From assembly GCA_934434555.1 (NCBI GenBank), contig CAKRZX010000011.1, forward strand, positions 1-64,000: a stretch of DNA of 64,000 nucleotides, written 5' to 3'. Every line of letters starts with the position of its first letter. Within the stretch, counting starts at the first letter, position 1. The position numbers and the translations under genes were made by a program. This DNA is from an uncultured Clostridia bacterium. Its GTDB lineage: Bacteria > Bacillota > Clostridia > Christensenellales > QALW01. The notes beneath the pieces are model-generated. The model saw only the letters and a list, made by a program, of their open reading frames with translations, was not told the origin of the DNA and made no database searches. Below, piece by piece: positions 34,406 through 43,495 of the stretch.

Positions 34406-35447
34406 GAAACGCATTAAGGCAATAGTTGCCGCCGCTGCGGTTTCGGGATTGAGCGTTGCTGCCGCAATGGGTGCCGCCGCGCTTTATGACGCCTGTTTTC
34501 CACGCTTTGAGCGCCCCGATTATTCAATCACACCCGGGCTTTGCAATTACGAACTTGTAAAGGACGAACTCCCGAGAAGAGAAATTTCGTACCCGTCGGG
34601 CAAAGTGATACTTAAAGGCTATTACTATCAGGCTGAAAATTCAAAAGGGCTTGTGGTGCTTACCCACGGTCTGCACGCCGGGGCAGACGATTATCTTTCT
34701 GTCATACGGTACCTTGTAAGAAAAAACTATTCCGTTTTTGCCTATGACGGATGCGGAACATATTCTTCCGGCGGAAAATCCACGGTGGGTATGTGTCAGG
34801 CGCTTGTTGACCTGGATAACACCCTTGCATATATTCAGGATTCCGATGAATTCAAAAATATGCCCTTGCTTTTACTGGGACATTCATGCGGGGGATATGC
34901 GGCAACATCGGTGCTTGCCTTAAAGGGCAATATACGCGCCTGTGCGGCTGTTGCACCGGTAAATGACTGCTATCATCTTATTGTTGACAAAGGGCGGCAG
35001 TATGCGGGCGAAATCGCCTCTGACGGGCTTCCTCACGTTTTCCTTGACGTGTATCAGAAGATTCTTTTCGGCAAATATACCGAATGTTCGGGCGTCAAGG
35101 GAATAAATTCAACCGATATTCCCGTGCTTGTCGCTCACGGCAACAGGGATATGATAATATCGTTTTCGGGGCAGTCGGTTATTTCCCACAGGGTGGAAAT
35201 AACGAATCCCAACACGGAGTATTATATCGGCACGGGCGCAGAATCGGGACACGAAACGATATTGTTTTCTTCCCGCGCGGTCGGATACAGAAAGCAGGTG
35301 GCGCGAGATGTAAAACGCCTCGGCAAAGAGCCTGCACACGAGCAGTTACAGGCTTTTTATGCGGGCGTCGATAACGAACTGTACAGCGAAATAAACGAAA
35401 CGCTGTTTAGTGAAATAACAGAACTTTTTGACCGTGCGGTCAAATAA
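34389..35447 (+). CDS. Membrane-anchored alpha/beta hydrolase
   Basis: From GTG 34389, the 352-residue protein has an Ala-rich membrane anchor (AIVAAAAVSGLSVAAAMGAAAL), then VLTHGLHAGADDY, FAYDGCGTYSSGG, the elbow LLLGHSCGGYAAT with Ser nucleophile, acid in AHGNRDMII and His in AESGHETIL. It is the last gene of the lipid operon and the third anchored hydrolase in it, with a different elbow from the other two. Confidence 0.82.
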   Translation: MRTTDKKRIKAIVAAAAVSGLSVAAAMGAAALYDACFPRFERPDYSITPGLCNYELVKDELPRREISYPSGKVILKGYYYQAENSKGLVVLTHGLHAGADDYLSVIRYLVRKNYSVFAYDGCGTYSSGGKSTVGMCQALVDLDNTLAYIQDSDEFKNMPLLLLGHSCGGYAATSVLALKGNIRACAAVAPVNDCYHLIVDKGRQYAGEIASDGLPHVFLDVYQKILFGKYTECSGVKGINSTDIPVLVAHGNRDMIISFSGQSVISHRVEITNPNTEYYIGTGAESGHETILFSSRAVGYRKQVARDVKRLGKEPAHEQLQAFYAGVDNELYSEINETLFSEITELFDRAVK

Positions 35448-35465
35448 TTGAAAGGGGACAAATTT

Positions 35466-35912
35466 ATGTATTGTATCAAATGCGGAAAACAGGTTGAGGG
35501 CAACGAAAAATATTGCGAAGATTGCCGTAACGAAATGCTTCTTTTTGAGAAAGAAAAGGCGGAAAACACCGGAAGCGGACAGACTGCGGAACAGCCTGTT
35601 GTGAACAGCATTCCGTATACTGCGCCTGCTTCAATGCCCGATAACGGACCGTGGAAAGTGTTTGCCATAGTAGGCTTTGCACTGGGAATCTTCTCACTTT
35701 GTATGAGTTGGTTTATTTACTTCTCGCTGATTTGGGGCGCGTTCGGGCTTGTATTCTCCATTTTAGGCAGAAAGAGCACAAGAAACGGCGGCAAAGCAAA
35801 AGCGGGCATAGTAATGAATGCCATTGCCATGGGCATATCGCTTATTGCAACGATTGTTTTCTTTGCCGTAATAATCGGAATTTCTTCCGGAATGGGCGGA
35901 TATTACCGTTAA
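35466..35912 (+). CDS. Zinc-ribbon, DUF4190-like membrane protein
   Basis: The ATG at 35466 follows AAAGGGG. The 148-residue protein begins with a zinc ribbon (YCIKCGKQ...YCEDCRNE), a polar linker, GPWKVFAIVGFALGIFSL and a second span near the C-terminus with GRKSTRNGGKAKAGIVMNAIAM between. This resembles DUF4190-type small membrane proteins. Its role is unknown. It is paired with a paralogue 19 bases downstream. Confidence 0.75.
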   Translation: MYCIKCGKQVEGNEKYCEDCRNEMLLFEKEKAENTGSGQTAEQPVVNSIPYTAPASMPDNGPWKVFAIVGFALGIFSLCMSWFIYFSLIWGAFGLVFSILGRKSTRNGGKAKAGIVMNAIAMGISLIATIVFFAVIIGISSGMGGYYR

Positions 35913-35930
35913 GATCAGGGGGGAACTGAT

Positions 35931-36326
35931 ATGTTTTGCACAAATTGCGGAAAAGAAATCCGGGGAACAGAAAAATTTTGCCCTGAGTGCGGCAATCCCG
36001 TTAATATTGAAAATGTTCAGTATTCAGCGCCGCAGAGTTTTGAAGCGTATTCTCAGCCTGCGGCAGAACCTGCCGATATAGGTCCGTGGAAGGCATTTGC
36101 AATTCTCGGATTCATATTAAGTCTGTTTTCGCTTATTCTATGCTTTTCGGGTCCGCTGGCGTTTTGTTTGGCTCTCAATGCACTGCCTTTTTCAATAATG
36201 GGCAGAAAAAGCATACATAAGCGGGGCATGGCTCTTGCAGGAATTATATTAAGTTCCATAGCATTGGGTTTATCGGTTATATTTTTTATAGCGTCCTTTC
36301 CCGAACTTATAAATTTGCATAAATAA
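35931..36326 (+). CDS. Zinc-ribbon, DUF4190-like membrane protein, paralogue
   Basis: The 131-residue product repeats the design of its upstream neighbour: zinc ribbon FCTNCGKE...FCPECGNP, then GPWKAFAILGFILSLFSLI and GRKSIHKRGMALAGIILSSIAL. The two genes are a tandem duplication that has diverged in the linker. GGGG lies nine bases before the ATG, and a strong terminator follows. Confidence 0.75.
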   Translation: MFCTNCGKEIRGTEKFCPECGNPVNIENVQYSAPQSFEAYSQPAAEPADIGPWKAFAILGFILSLFSLILCFSGPLAFCLALNALPFSIMGRKSIHKRGMALAGIILSSIALGLSVIFFIASFPELINLHK

Positions 36327-36330
36327 TATT

Positions 36331-36376
36331 ATATGCACCCCAAAAGACATGTGCTTTTTGAGGTGCATATTTTTTG
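36331..36376 (+). terminator. Strong Rho-independent terminator
   Basis: ATATGCACCCCAAAA and TTTTGAGGTGCATAT pair over about 15 bp around GACATGTGC, followed by a T-run. Confidence 0.88.
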
Positions 36377-36446
36377 CAGGGAAACCCATTATTACTTGTA
36401 AGGGCGGTGTTTCTTAACGAAAAAAACAGAATAAAAGGCGTTTTTG

Positions 36447-38270
36447 TCAAGTCTTATCATTCAGGTCTTTTTCGCTGTTAAAGTATTCGTAAACGGCAAG
36501 TGACGACGGCTTATTCATGCCGTCAACATTTTCTATATCTTTCAAGTCCGCCTGTTTTATTTTTTCAACCGAACCGAACGCCCTGAACAGTGCTTTACGG
36601 CGTTTTTCACCTATTCCCGGAACAGAATCAAGACGCGAAACAAGGGAATGCTTGTTGCGTAATGAGCGGTGAAATGTTATGGCAAATCGGTGTGCTTCGT
36701 CACGTATTGCCTGTAAAATCTGTATTGCAGGTGACGACAGCGGCAACAGGATAGGCAGCGGCTGCCCGGGAAGATATATTTCCTCCAACCTTTTTGCAAG
36801 ACCTATCATCGGTATGTTCAGCCCCAATTCTTCATGAATTATTGAATAAGCCGAACTTAACTGACCCTTGCCGCCGTCGATTATAATTAAATCGGGCAGT
36901 TTCTCAAATCCGGGTTTTTGATTCTTTCCGTCGGAATACCGCCTGAAAGTAACTTCCCGCATAGACGCAAAGTCATCGTTGCCGGGGTGCTGAATCTTAA
37001 AGCGCCGATATTCCTTTTTGTTGGGTACTCCGCCCGAAAAAACTACCATAGACGCAACGGTGTCCGTACCCTGAATGTGGGAAATATCAAAACATTCCAT
37101 TCGCGCCGGTATCGTTTTAAGCCCGAGAGTTTCGGCAAGTTCGCGCATTCCGTGTTCTGTGCGTTCGTTGCGGTATATTGCGCTCAATGATGATTTTTCT
37201 ATTTTTTCCCTTGCGTTGCGCTTTGCCATAAGGCAAAGTTCTGCTTTTTTACCCCTTTGCGGAACGGTTATAATTACTTTTTTGTTTTGCTTTTCGGAAA
37301 TTAACTGACTTAACGGTTCAATATCTTCCGGTGTGCGGTCGCAAACAATCTCTTTGGGGATCATTGCGCCGGAAGTGTAGTTCTGAATTAGGTATTCCCT
37401 TAAAAGTTCTTCTTCGGTGCAGAAAACCTCGGTAAATTCGCGGGTGTTTACGCCCGTAAGTCTGCCGGAGCGCACGTAAAGCGAACAGATAACGCCGTAT
37501 GTGTTGCGAATCATAACTGACACAACGTCAATATCCGTGTTTCTGTCAAGCACTATCTTCTGCTTTGAAAGTATCTCGTCCGCCTTTTTTATTTTATCCC
37601 GAATTTCCGCTGCGGTTTCAAAGTCAAGCCGTTCAGCCGCGGCTTCCATTTTTTTTCGCATTGTGTCAAGCACGGCGGAATCGTCGCCTTTAAGAAAAGC
37701 GATTACATTCTGCACGTTTTGCCGATATTCGCTTTTGCAGTCCTTTGCACAGGGTGCGGGGCACTTGTTTATATGGTATTTAAGGCACGGCCGCACGTTC
37801 TCAAAGGAAGTAAAATTGCACGAGCGCAGGGGATAGAGAGAAGTGGCAAGTTCGGCGATTGCCTTTGCGCTTCCGCCGCCGTGATATGGACCGAAATACT
37901 GTGCACCGTCAAAAGCCATTTTTCGGGCAAGTTCAAGTTTGGGATAACTTTCCCGCACGTCAATGCGCAAATACGGGTAGCCCTTGTCGTCTTTAAGCAG
38001 AATATTGTATTTCGGCTTATATTTTTTTATAAGGTTATTTTCCAAAAGCAGCGCTTCAAGTTCGTTTGAGGTTACAATATAGTTTATGTCCGCTATGTTT
38101 GAAACAAGTTGCTTTGTTTTGGGAGTGAGCGAGGAAGAATGAAAATACGAACGTACGCGGTTTTTGAGTACACGGGCTTTGCCCACGTAAATAACCGTTC
38201 CGTTCGCATCTTTGTAGATATATACCCCCGGCTCGGCGGGGAGATTAGCCAGAATGCTTTCAAAAGCCAT
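36447..38270 (-). CDS. uvrC: Excinuclease ABC subunit C
   Basis: UvrC makes the two incisions of nucleotide-excision repair. The 607-residue protein has the GIY-YIG domain at the start (PGVYIYKDANGTVIYVGKA, ~15-33), a Cys-rich linker, the UVR motif (~200-235, RLDFETAAEIRDKI), the RNase H-like 3'-side nuclease region (CFDISHIQGTDTVASMVVF; LIIIDGGKGQLSSA) and C-terminal helix-hairpin-helix motifs (VPGIGEKRRKALF). It is full length and lies two bases from the upstream ArsR gene on the same strand, so they may share a transcript. Confidence 0.97.
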   Translation of the reverse strand: MAFESILANLPAEPGVYIYKDANGTVIYVGKARVLKNRVRSYFHSSSLTPKTKQLVSNIADINYIVTSNELEALLLENNLIKKYKPKYNILLKDDKGYPYLRIDVRESYPKLELARKMAFDGAQYFGPYHGGGSAKAIAELATSLYPLRSCNFTSFENVRPCLKYHINKCPAPCAKDCKSEYRQNVQNVIAFLKGDDSAVLDTMRKKMEAAAERLDFETAAEIRDKIKKADEILSKQKIVLDRNTDIDVVSVMIRNTYGVICSLYVRSGRLTGVNTREFTEVFCTEEELLREYLIQNYTSGAMIPKEIVCDRTPEDIEPLSQLISEKQNKKVIITVPQRGKKAELCLMAKRNAREKIEKSSLSAIYRNERTEHGMRELAETLGLKTIPARMECFDISHIQGTDTVASMVVFSGGVPNKKEYRRFKIQHPGNDDFASMREVTFRRYSDGKNQKPGFEKLPDLIIIDGGKGQLSSAYSIIHEELGLNIPMIGLAKRLEEIYLPGQPLPILLPLSSPAIQILQAIRDEAHRFAITFHRSLRNKHSLVSRLDSVPGIGEKRRKALFRAFGSVEKIKQADLKDIENVDGMNKPSSLAVYEYFNSEKDLNDKT

Positions 38271-38272
38271 AA

Positions 38273-38623
38273 TCAGTCAAAATCGCTTATGTGCAGCAGC
38301 CCTTGCAGAATAATCTGCCCGATATGGTCGTCGTCAAGAGAATAGTAAACTATTTTCGCTTCCCTGCGATATTTAACAATCCTGCTGTTGCGCAAAGTTT
38401 TTAACTGGTGCGAAACGGTAGACTGATTCATATTAAGCGTGGCGGCGATATCCGAAACGCACATTTCGTTCATTGTAAGCAGATATAATATTTTAAGCCT
38501 TGATTCGTCGGAAAAAAGCTTGAAGAAATCCGACAGGGACATAAGACTTCTTTCATCGATAAGTTTTTGGCTCATAGCCTCAACAAGTTCATTGTTGATT
38601 ATAGGTTTTGAATTTTCGCTCAT
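38273..38623 (-). CDS. ArsR/SmtB-family transcriptional repressor
   Basis: I use the ATG at 38623 (GGAG eight bases before it). The 116-residue protein has the winged helix with FFKLFSDESRLKILYLL and the recognition helix NMNQSTVSHQLKTLRNSRIV, then the wing YRREAKIVYYSL and C-terminal helix DDDHIGQIILQGLLHI. The DDDHIGQI stretch resembles the alpha-5 metal site (DxH) of SmtB-type sensors, so zinc or a similar metal may be its signal (inference). A palindromic operator overlaps its promoter. No transporter gene is beside it. Confidence 0.88.
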   Translation of the reverse strand: MSENSKPIINNELVEAMSQKLIDERSLMSLSDFFKLFSDESRLKILYLLTMNEMCVSDIAATLNMNQSTVSHQLKTLRNSRIVKYRREAKIVYYSLDDDHIGQIILQGLLHISDFD

Positions 38624-38640
38624 TTTCTTCACTCCGTAAA

Positions 38641-38682
38641 AATACTACATATAGTATATTATAAATAGCCTTGATTTGTCAA
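38641..38682 (-). promoter_or_regulatory. ArsR promoter with palindromic operator
   Basis: On the minus strand TTGACA (38682-38677) and TATACT are 18 bases apart. The inverted repeat ATACTACATATAGTAT (38643-38658) covers the -10 box and start point. This is the expected layout for self-repression. Confidence 0.7.
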
Positions 38683-38766
38683 TACAAAAGTTTCGTTTTC
38701 GGCTTTTAAGGGAAAAAAAGTACTCATTTTTTTATTCGGTGCATAGATTTTTACTGAGGTGATTTT

Positions 38767-39513
38767 GTGAAAAAGTATATTTATGCCGTATGCGCGGTAC
38801 TTTTGCTGGCAATAGTTATTGTTGAAACTGTGTTTATAAAAAAAGACATCACGGTTTTCGGCACAATGGGAAAGGAAAAACCCATATATTCGGTTGATAC
38901 CGACGAAAATAAGGTGGCAATCAGTTTTGACGCGGCGTGGGGTGCGGACAATACGCGGCGGCTTATGGACATCTGCGACAGTTACAACGTTAAAGCAACG
39001 TTTTTCCTTGTGGGATTCTGGATAGAAAATTATCCCGAAATGGTAAAGGAAATAAGCGATCGCGGGTTTGAAATAGGAAATCATTCCGAAAATCATCCCG
39101 AAATGAGCAAACTGACAAAAGAGCAGATGATAAAGGAGATCGAAAGCGTGAATACCAGGGTGGAAACGCTAACGGGCAAGCGTCCGAAGGTGTTCCGTCC
39201 GCCATACGGCGATTATAACGACACTCTTGTGCTTACGCTTAAAGAACTCAATATGAATCCCGTGCAGTGGTCAATAGATTCTCTTGACTGGAAAGAACTC
39301 GGCAAAGAGGCACTTGTGAACCGTGTGCTTAAAAGCGTGAAAAACGGAGATATAATTCTTTGCCATAATAACGCCAGGTACACGCCCGACGCATTGCCCG
39401 AAATACTTGAAACTTTGCAGCAGCGCGGGTTTACCGTGTGCCCCGTAAGCGAGGTTATTTACGGCGAAAACTATTCGGTGGATATGCAGGGAGTACAGCA
39501 CAAATTGCCTTAA
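38767..39513 (+). CDS. PdaB-like polysaccharide deacetylase
   Basis: The 248-residue protein has an N-terminal membrane anchor and a NodB domain of PdaB type: IYSVDTDENKVAISFDAAWG, where DAAWG replaces the usual DDG, NVKATFFLVGFW, the zinc motif HSENHPEMS, RPPYGDYN and SIDSLDWKE. PdaB is a sporulation protein needed to keep spore cortex in Bacillus. GAGGTG lies six bases before the GTG start. Its presence suggests the organism can sporulate or has sporulating relatives. Confidence 0.85.
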   Translation: MKKYIYAVCAVLLLAIVIVETVFIKKDITVFGTMGKEKPIYSVDTDENKVAISFDAAWGADNTRRLMDICDSYNVKATFFLVGFWIENYPEMVKEISDRGFEIGNHSENHPEMSKLTKEQMIKEIESVNTRVETLTGKRPKVFRPPYGDYNDTLVLTLKELNMNPVQWSIDSLDWKELGKEALVNRVLKSVKNGDIILCHNNARYTPDALPEILETLQQRGFTVCPVSEVIYGENYSVDMQGVQHKLP

Positions 39514-39644
39514 AATATTTCTTTGCAAAATTTCACAAAGCGCCCAAACGGGCAACACAATCATATTATAGAATATTTTTGTAATAAACAGAGGAACAGA
39601 CGAATATATTAAACCGAAAATATATACATCAGGAGGAATTTATA

Positions 39645-40307
39645 ATGATTCAAGCGGAAAATAACAAGATTACTCTTTGCGGCACGGTTTGCGGTGATGC
39701 GGTTTTCAGCCACGAGGTATTCGGCGAAAAGTTTTATTGTCTTCAAATTGAAATAAAACGTATGTCGGGGCAGAGTGATATTCTGCCGGTAGTTATATCG
39801 GAACGCCTTGCCGACATTGACGACCTTAAAACCGGTAAACGCATTCAGGTAGAGGGACAGTTGCGCAGTTACAACATTCTTACCGACCCGCAGAAGAGCA
39901 AACTTCAATTACAGACCTTTGCCCGTGAAATCAAAGAGCCTGAAACCGAATATGACGTAAATAAGATTACACTTGACGGCTACATCTGCAAGCCGCCCAT
40001 ATATCGTGTTACCCCGTTTTCAAGGGAAATTGCGGATATTCTGCTTGCGGTAAATCGCGCCTACGGCAAGAGCGATTATATTCCGCTTATTTGCTGGGGC
40101 AGAGCGGCGAGGTATTGCCAGCAACTCAACGTAGGCGATAATATCGCTATTGAGGGCAGACTTCAAAGCAGAGAATATCAGAAGAAAATCGATGATGAAA
40201 ATGTTGTTACCAAGGTTGCATACGAGGTTTCCGTTGCGAAACTTGCGTATAAAGAGCCTGAAACGAAGGACACTGAACCGGAAGATAACAGCGAGAACGA
40301 AGAGTAA
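39645..40307 (+). CDS. Single-stranded DNA-binding-like protein with two OB folds
   Basis: The 220-residue protein contains two SSB-like OB folds. The first is at ~8-105 (ITLCGTVCGDAVFSHEV, LPVVISERLA, GKRIQVEGQLRSYN), the second at ~108-205 (ITLDGYICKPPIYRVTP, IADILLAVNRAYGKSDYIPLICWG, IAIEGRLQSREY). The acidic tail (DTEPEDNSENEE) resembles SSB partner-binding tails. Ordinary bacterial SSBs have one fold and act as tetramers. An AGGAGG site precedes the ATG and its neighbours are unrelated, so its job cannot be inferred from context. Confidence 0.8.
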   Translation: MIQAENNKITLCGTVCGDAVFSHEVFGEKFYCLQIEIKRMSGQSDILPVVISERLADIDDLKTGKRIQVEGQLRSYNILTDPQKSKLQLQTFAREIKEPETEYDVNKITLDGYICKPPIYRVTPFSREIADILLAVNRAYGKSDYIPLICWGRAARYCQQLNVGDNIAIEGRLQSREYQKKIDDENVVTKVAYEVSVAKLAYKEPETKDTEPEDNSENEE

Positions 40308-40319
40308 ATTTATAAGATG

Positions 40320-40356
40320 CACGGCGCGGGAGATGATTCCTGCGCCGTTTTTTTGA
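40320..40356 (+). terminator. Terminator of the SSB-like gene
   Basis: ACGGCGC and GCGCCGT pair around GGGAGATGATTCCT, followed by seven T. Confidence 0.88.
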
Positions 40357-40360
40357 TACA

Positions 40361-40396
40361 AAAAAAGCGATACGAATTTCTCCGTATCGCTTTTAA
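40361..40396 (-). terminator. Terminator of pckG
   Basis: AGCGATACG and CGTATCGCT pair around AATTTCTC. On the minus strand the stem is followed by a T-run. The two convergent genes each have their own terminator. Confidence 0.88.
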
Positions 40397-40411
40397 GTAT
40401 CTCAGCAAATA

Positions 40412-42187
40412 TTATTTTTCAAGATTCTCTTTAAGAGTTTTAAGTTCGCCTTGAAGTTCTGCGGGAACTCTGCCGAGTTTCGCATAATGCTCTTCAATGC
40501 CTTTAACTTCATCCTCCCAGAGAGCCTTGTCAACGTTCAGCAGACCTTCAACGGTTGCCTTGTCAATGTCAAGACCTTCGATGTTGATGTCCTCTGCCTT
40601 GGGAACAAAGCCGATAGGTGTTTCAACAGCGTCTGCCTTGCCTTCACAACGGGCAAGAATCCACATAAGAACACGCATATTGTCGCCGAATCCGCGCCAG
40701 ATGAAGTGTCCGTTATCATCGGTACGGAACCAGTTAACATTGAATATTTTGGGAGCCTTGTCGCCGAGTTTCTTGCCCATATCAAGCCAGTGAGCAAAGT
40801 AATCGTTTGCATTGTAGCCGATAAAAGGAAGCATAGCCATGGGGTCGCGGCGAACAACGCCTACCGCACCTGCCGCCGCTGCGGTGGTTTCACTTGCCAT
40901 TGTTGAGCCTACGAACACGCCGTGCTGCCATGAACGGGACTGATATACAAGCGGAGCGGTCTTTGCGCGTCTGCCGCCGAAGATAATAGCCGAAATCGGC
41001 ACACCCTTGCCGGAATTGAATTCCGAAGAAATGCAGGGGCAGTTTACAGCGGGAGCCGTGAAACGGCTGTTGGGATGAGCCGCATATGTCGACTTGTCTT
41101 TCTTGTCGAACTTAGCGGGTGTCCAGTCGTTGCCTTTCCAGTCAATAAGATGTTCGGGCATTTCGTCGGTAAGACCTTCCCACCAAACGGTGTTGTCTTC
41201 GGGATTAAGCGCAACGTTTGTGAATATTGTATTCTTTCTTGTGCTTTCAAGCGCATTGTGGTTGCTGTGAGCGTTGGTTCCGGGAGCAACGCCGAAGAAA
41301 CCGTTCTCGGGGTTGATAGCCCAAAGTCTGCCGTCGGGACCTATGCGCAGCCACGAAATATCGTCGCCTACGCACCATACTTTGTAGCCCTGTTTGCGAT
41401 AGATTTCCGGCGGGATAAGCATTGCCAGGTTCGTTTTACCGCAGGCAGAGGGGAACGCGGCACAGATATATTTGATATCGCCCTTGGGATCCTGAATACC
41501 GAGGATAAGCATATGCTCAGCCATCCAGCCCTCTTTGTTTGCAAGGTAGGAAGCGATACGGAGCGCAAAGCACTTTTTACCCAAAAGAACGTTTCCGCCG
41601 TAACCGGAGTTGATGGACCAAATTGTATTGTCCTCGGGGAAGTGGCAGATGTATCTGTCCTCTTCGGAAAGCTGAGCCTTGGAGTGAAGACCCTTTACAA
41701 AGTCGCCGTCGCCAAGCTGGTCAAGTACGGCTTTGCCCATACGGGTCATAATAGCCATTGATACCACTACGTATATAGAGTCGGTAAGTTCAATACCGAT
41801 TTTTGAAAACTCACTGCCTATGGGACCCATCGAATAGGGGATAACGTACATTGTGCGACCCTTCATTGAGCCGTCAAAAAGCTTACCAAGTTTATCATAG
41901 GCGTCCTTGGGAGCCATCCAGTTGTTTGTGGGACCTGCGCCGTCTTTATCGGTGGTGCAGATGAAAGTACGCTGTTCTACACGCGCAACGTCGTTAATAG
42001 CGGAGCGGTGAAGATAGCACCCGGGAAGTTTTTCTTCGTTTAACTTAATAAGTTCGCCGGTAGCAAGCGCCTCTTTACGAAGTGCTTCAAGTTGCTCTTC
42101 GGAGCCGTCAATCCACACGACTTTGTCGGGCTTGCAAAGCGCAGCCATTTGGTCAACCCAGTTAAGAAGTTTGATGTTCTTTGTCAT
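40412..42187 (-). CDS. pckG: Phosphoenolpyruvate carboxykinase (GTP)
   Basis: This enzyme interconverts oxaloacetate plus GTP with phosphoenolpyruvate, GDP and CO2; in anaerobes it often runs toward CO2 fixation. The 591-residue protein has the P-loop AAFPSACGKTNLAM, VGDDISWLRIGPDG, INPENGFFGVAPGTN and the guanine-site region WFRTDDNGHFIWRGFGDN typical of the GTP form. The start is ATG 42187, preceded by GGAGGCAG; an upstream extension would read non-conserved residues. Confidence 0.96.
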   Translation of the reverse strand: MTKNIKLLNWVDQMAALCKPDKVVWIDGSEEQLEALRKEALATGELIKLNEEKLPGCYLHRSAINDVARVEQRTFICTTDKDGAGPTNNWMAPKDAYDKLGKLFDGSMKGRTMYVIPYSMGPIGSEFSKIGIELTDSIYVVVSMAIMTRMGKAVLDQLGDGDFVKGLHSKAQLSEEDRYICHFPEDNTIWSINSGYGGNVLLGKKCFALRIASYLANKEGWMAEHMLILGIQDPKGDIKYICAAFPSACGKTNLAMLIPPEIYRKQGYKVWCVGDDISWLRIGPDGRLWAINPENGFFGVAPGTNAHSNHNALESTRKNTIFTNVALNPEDNTVWWEGLTDEMPEHLIDWKGNDWTPAKFDKKDKSTYAAHPNSRFTAPAVNCPCISSEFNSGKGVPISAIIFGGRRAKTAPLVYQSRSWQHGVFVGSTMASETTAAAAGAVGVVRRDPMAMLPFIGYNANDYFAHWLDMGKKLGDKAPKIFNVNWFRTDDNGHFIWRGFGDNMRVLMWILARCEGKADAVETPIGFVPKAEDINIEGLDIDKATVEGLLNVDKALWEDEVKGIEEHYAKLGRVPAELQGELKTLKENLEK

Positions 42188-42414
42188 AAAACTGCCTCCA
42201 TAATTTTTTAAGATTAAAGCGGGCGGATTTAGTATCAACCCAAACCTCGCCAATCTAATTTTCGATAATATTATAACGCTTAAATTGTTTTTTGGCAACA
42301 GGAATTTTGACGATTTTTGAACCTTTCTGGTGCTTTTTATTCAAAATACACTTAAAAATCACCTGAATTTCAAATAAAATAAATGAATTTTGCAGGATTG
42401 AAAATTCAAAATTG

Positions 42415-42456
42415 CAAAAACGGCATAAACCGCCCCGTCAGGAACGGTTTATGCCG
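42415..42456 (-). terminator. Terminator of uppP
   Basis: CGGCATAAACCG and CGGTTTATGCCG form a perfect 12-bp stem. On the minus strand it is followed by TTTTT. Confidence 0.9.
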
Positions 42457-42484
42457 CAAGTTTGCAGGAAAAAGCAAAAATCCG

Positions 42485-43312
42485 TCAGAAAACTATATGT
42501 GTCACGAACTTGTCAAGGCATACGAGGAATCCGAGAACAAATACATATACTGCAAAGGGCTTGAAAGATTTATCCGAAATAAGTTTAAGCATCCACTTTA
42601 TTGCGGCATAGCCTACGATAAACGCCGTAACCGTACCGATAATAATGGGCAGAGGAGTAATTGCCACCGCTGCGGGTTCGCCGCGCTTTAATATAAGTTT
42701 AAGTACGTCCCAGCAGAAAGCACCGAGTATTGCGGGAATACTCATAAGAAATGAAAAGCGCGCAAGAAACTTTCTGTCGAGCCCGAAGAACACGCCGCCG
42801 GCAATGGTTGAACCGGAGCGGGAAACACCGGGAAGCGTTGCAAGCCCCTGAATACAGCCGATTTTAACGGCATCAAGGGGAGTAACATTATCAAGGTTCT
42901 TTTTTTGATGTTCTTTGGGAATAATCTCCATAGTGTAAAGCACAAGTCCCGTAATCATAAATCCGTAACCGAGGAACGCCGAAGAAAAATTATCGCTTAA
43001 AACAACTTCAAGCAAAACGGCGATTATCACCGTGGGAATCGTTGCGGCGATAATAAGCAGCGTCATTTTTTGTTTCGGGTGGCGGATTATCGACCATATA
43101 TCCTTGCGGAAAACGATAAAGACCGCTGCAAGCGTTCCGATATGAAGACATACGTCAAAAAGGCGGGGAAGACCGTCAAGGTTCATTGCCGCTTCGGCAA
43201 CTTTAAGATGTCCGCTGCTGGAAATGGGCAAAAATTCAGCCAAGCCCTGCAATATTCCGAGAATCAGCGCCTGCCACCATGCCACGGTTTTTGTTAAAAG
43301 CACAAAATTCAT
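42485..43312 (-). CDS. uppP: Undecaprenyl-diphosphatase
   Basis: UppP recycles the lipid carrier of cell-wall synthesis by removing a phosphate from undecaprenyl diphosphate, and can cause bacitracin resistance. The 275-residue membrane protein has the two family motifs: LQGLAEFLPISSSGHL near residue 22 and CIQGLATLPGVSRSGST near ~165, with about eight spans. The start is the ATG at 43312 with GGAGGTG eight bases upstream. Confidence 0.95.
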   Translation of the reverse strand: MNFVLLTKTVAWWQALILGILQGLAEFLPISSSGHLKVAEAAMNLDGLPRLFDVCLHIGTLAAVFIVFRKDIWSIIRHPKQKMTLLIIAATIPTVIIAVLLEVVLSDNFSSAFLGYGFMITGLVLYTMEIIPKEHQKKNLDNVTPLDAVKIGCIQGLATLPGVSRSGSTIAGGVFFGLDRKFLARFSFLMSIPAILGAFCWDVLKLILKRGEPAAVAITPLPIIIGTVTAFIVGYAAIKWMLKLISDKSFKPFAVYVFVLGFLVCLDKFVTHIVF

Positions 43313-43429
43313 TGTTTCACCTCCGTGTTTTTTACAGACATAGTATATCATACTATTGCCGTATTGTCGAAAAATATTTTGCTCGGAATAAAAATATATG
43401 ATAAAAAGCGAAAAAACAGAACAATTCGG

Positions 43430-43458
43430 TTGCTATTTTTCTTGAAATTAGTTATAAT
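43430..43458 (+). promoter_or_regulatory. Promoter of the NifU-like/GGGtGRT operon
   Basis: TTGCTA (43430-43435) and a perfect TATAAT (43453-43458) are 17 bases apart, upstream of an AGGAGG site and the ATG at 43496. Confidence 0.8.
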
Positions 43459-43495
43459 AGTTGCGGTAAATAAATTTTTAAGGAGGAAAATTTAT

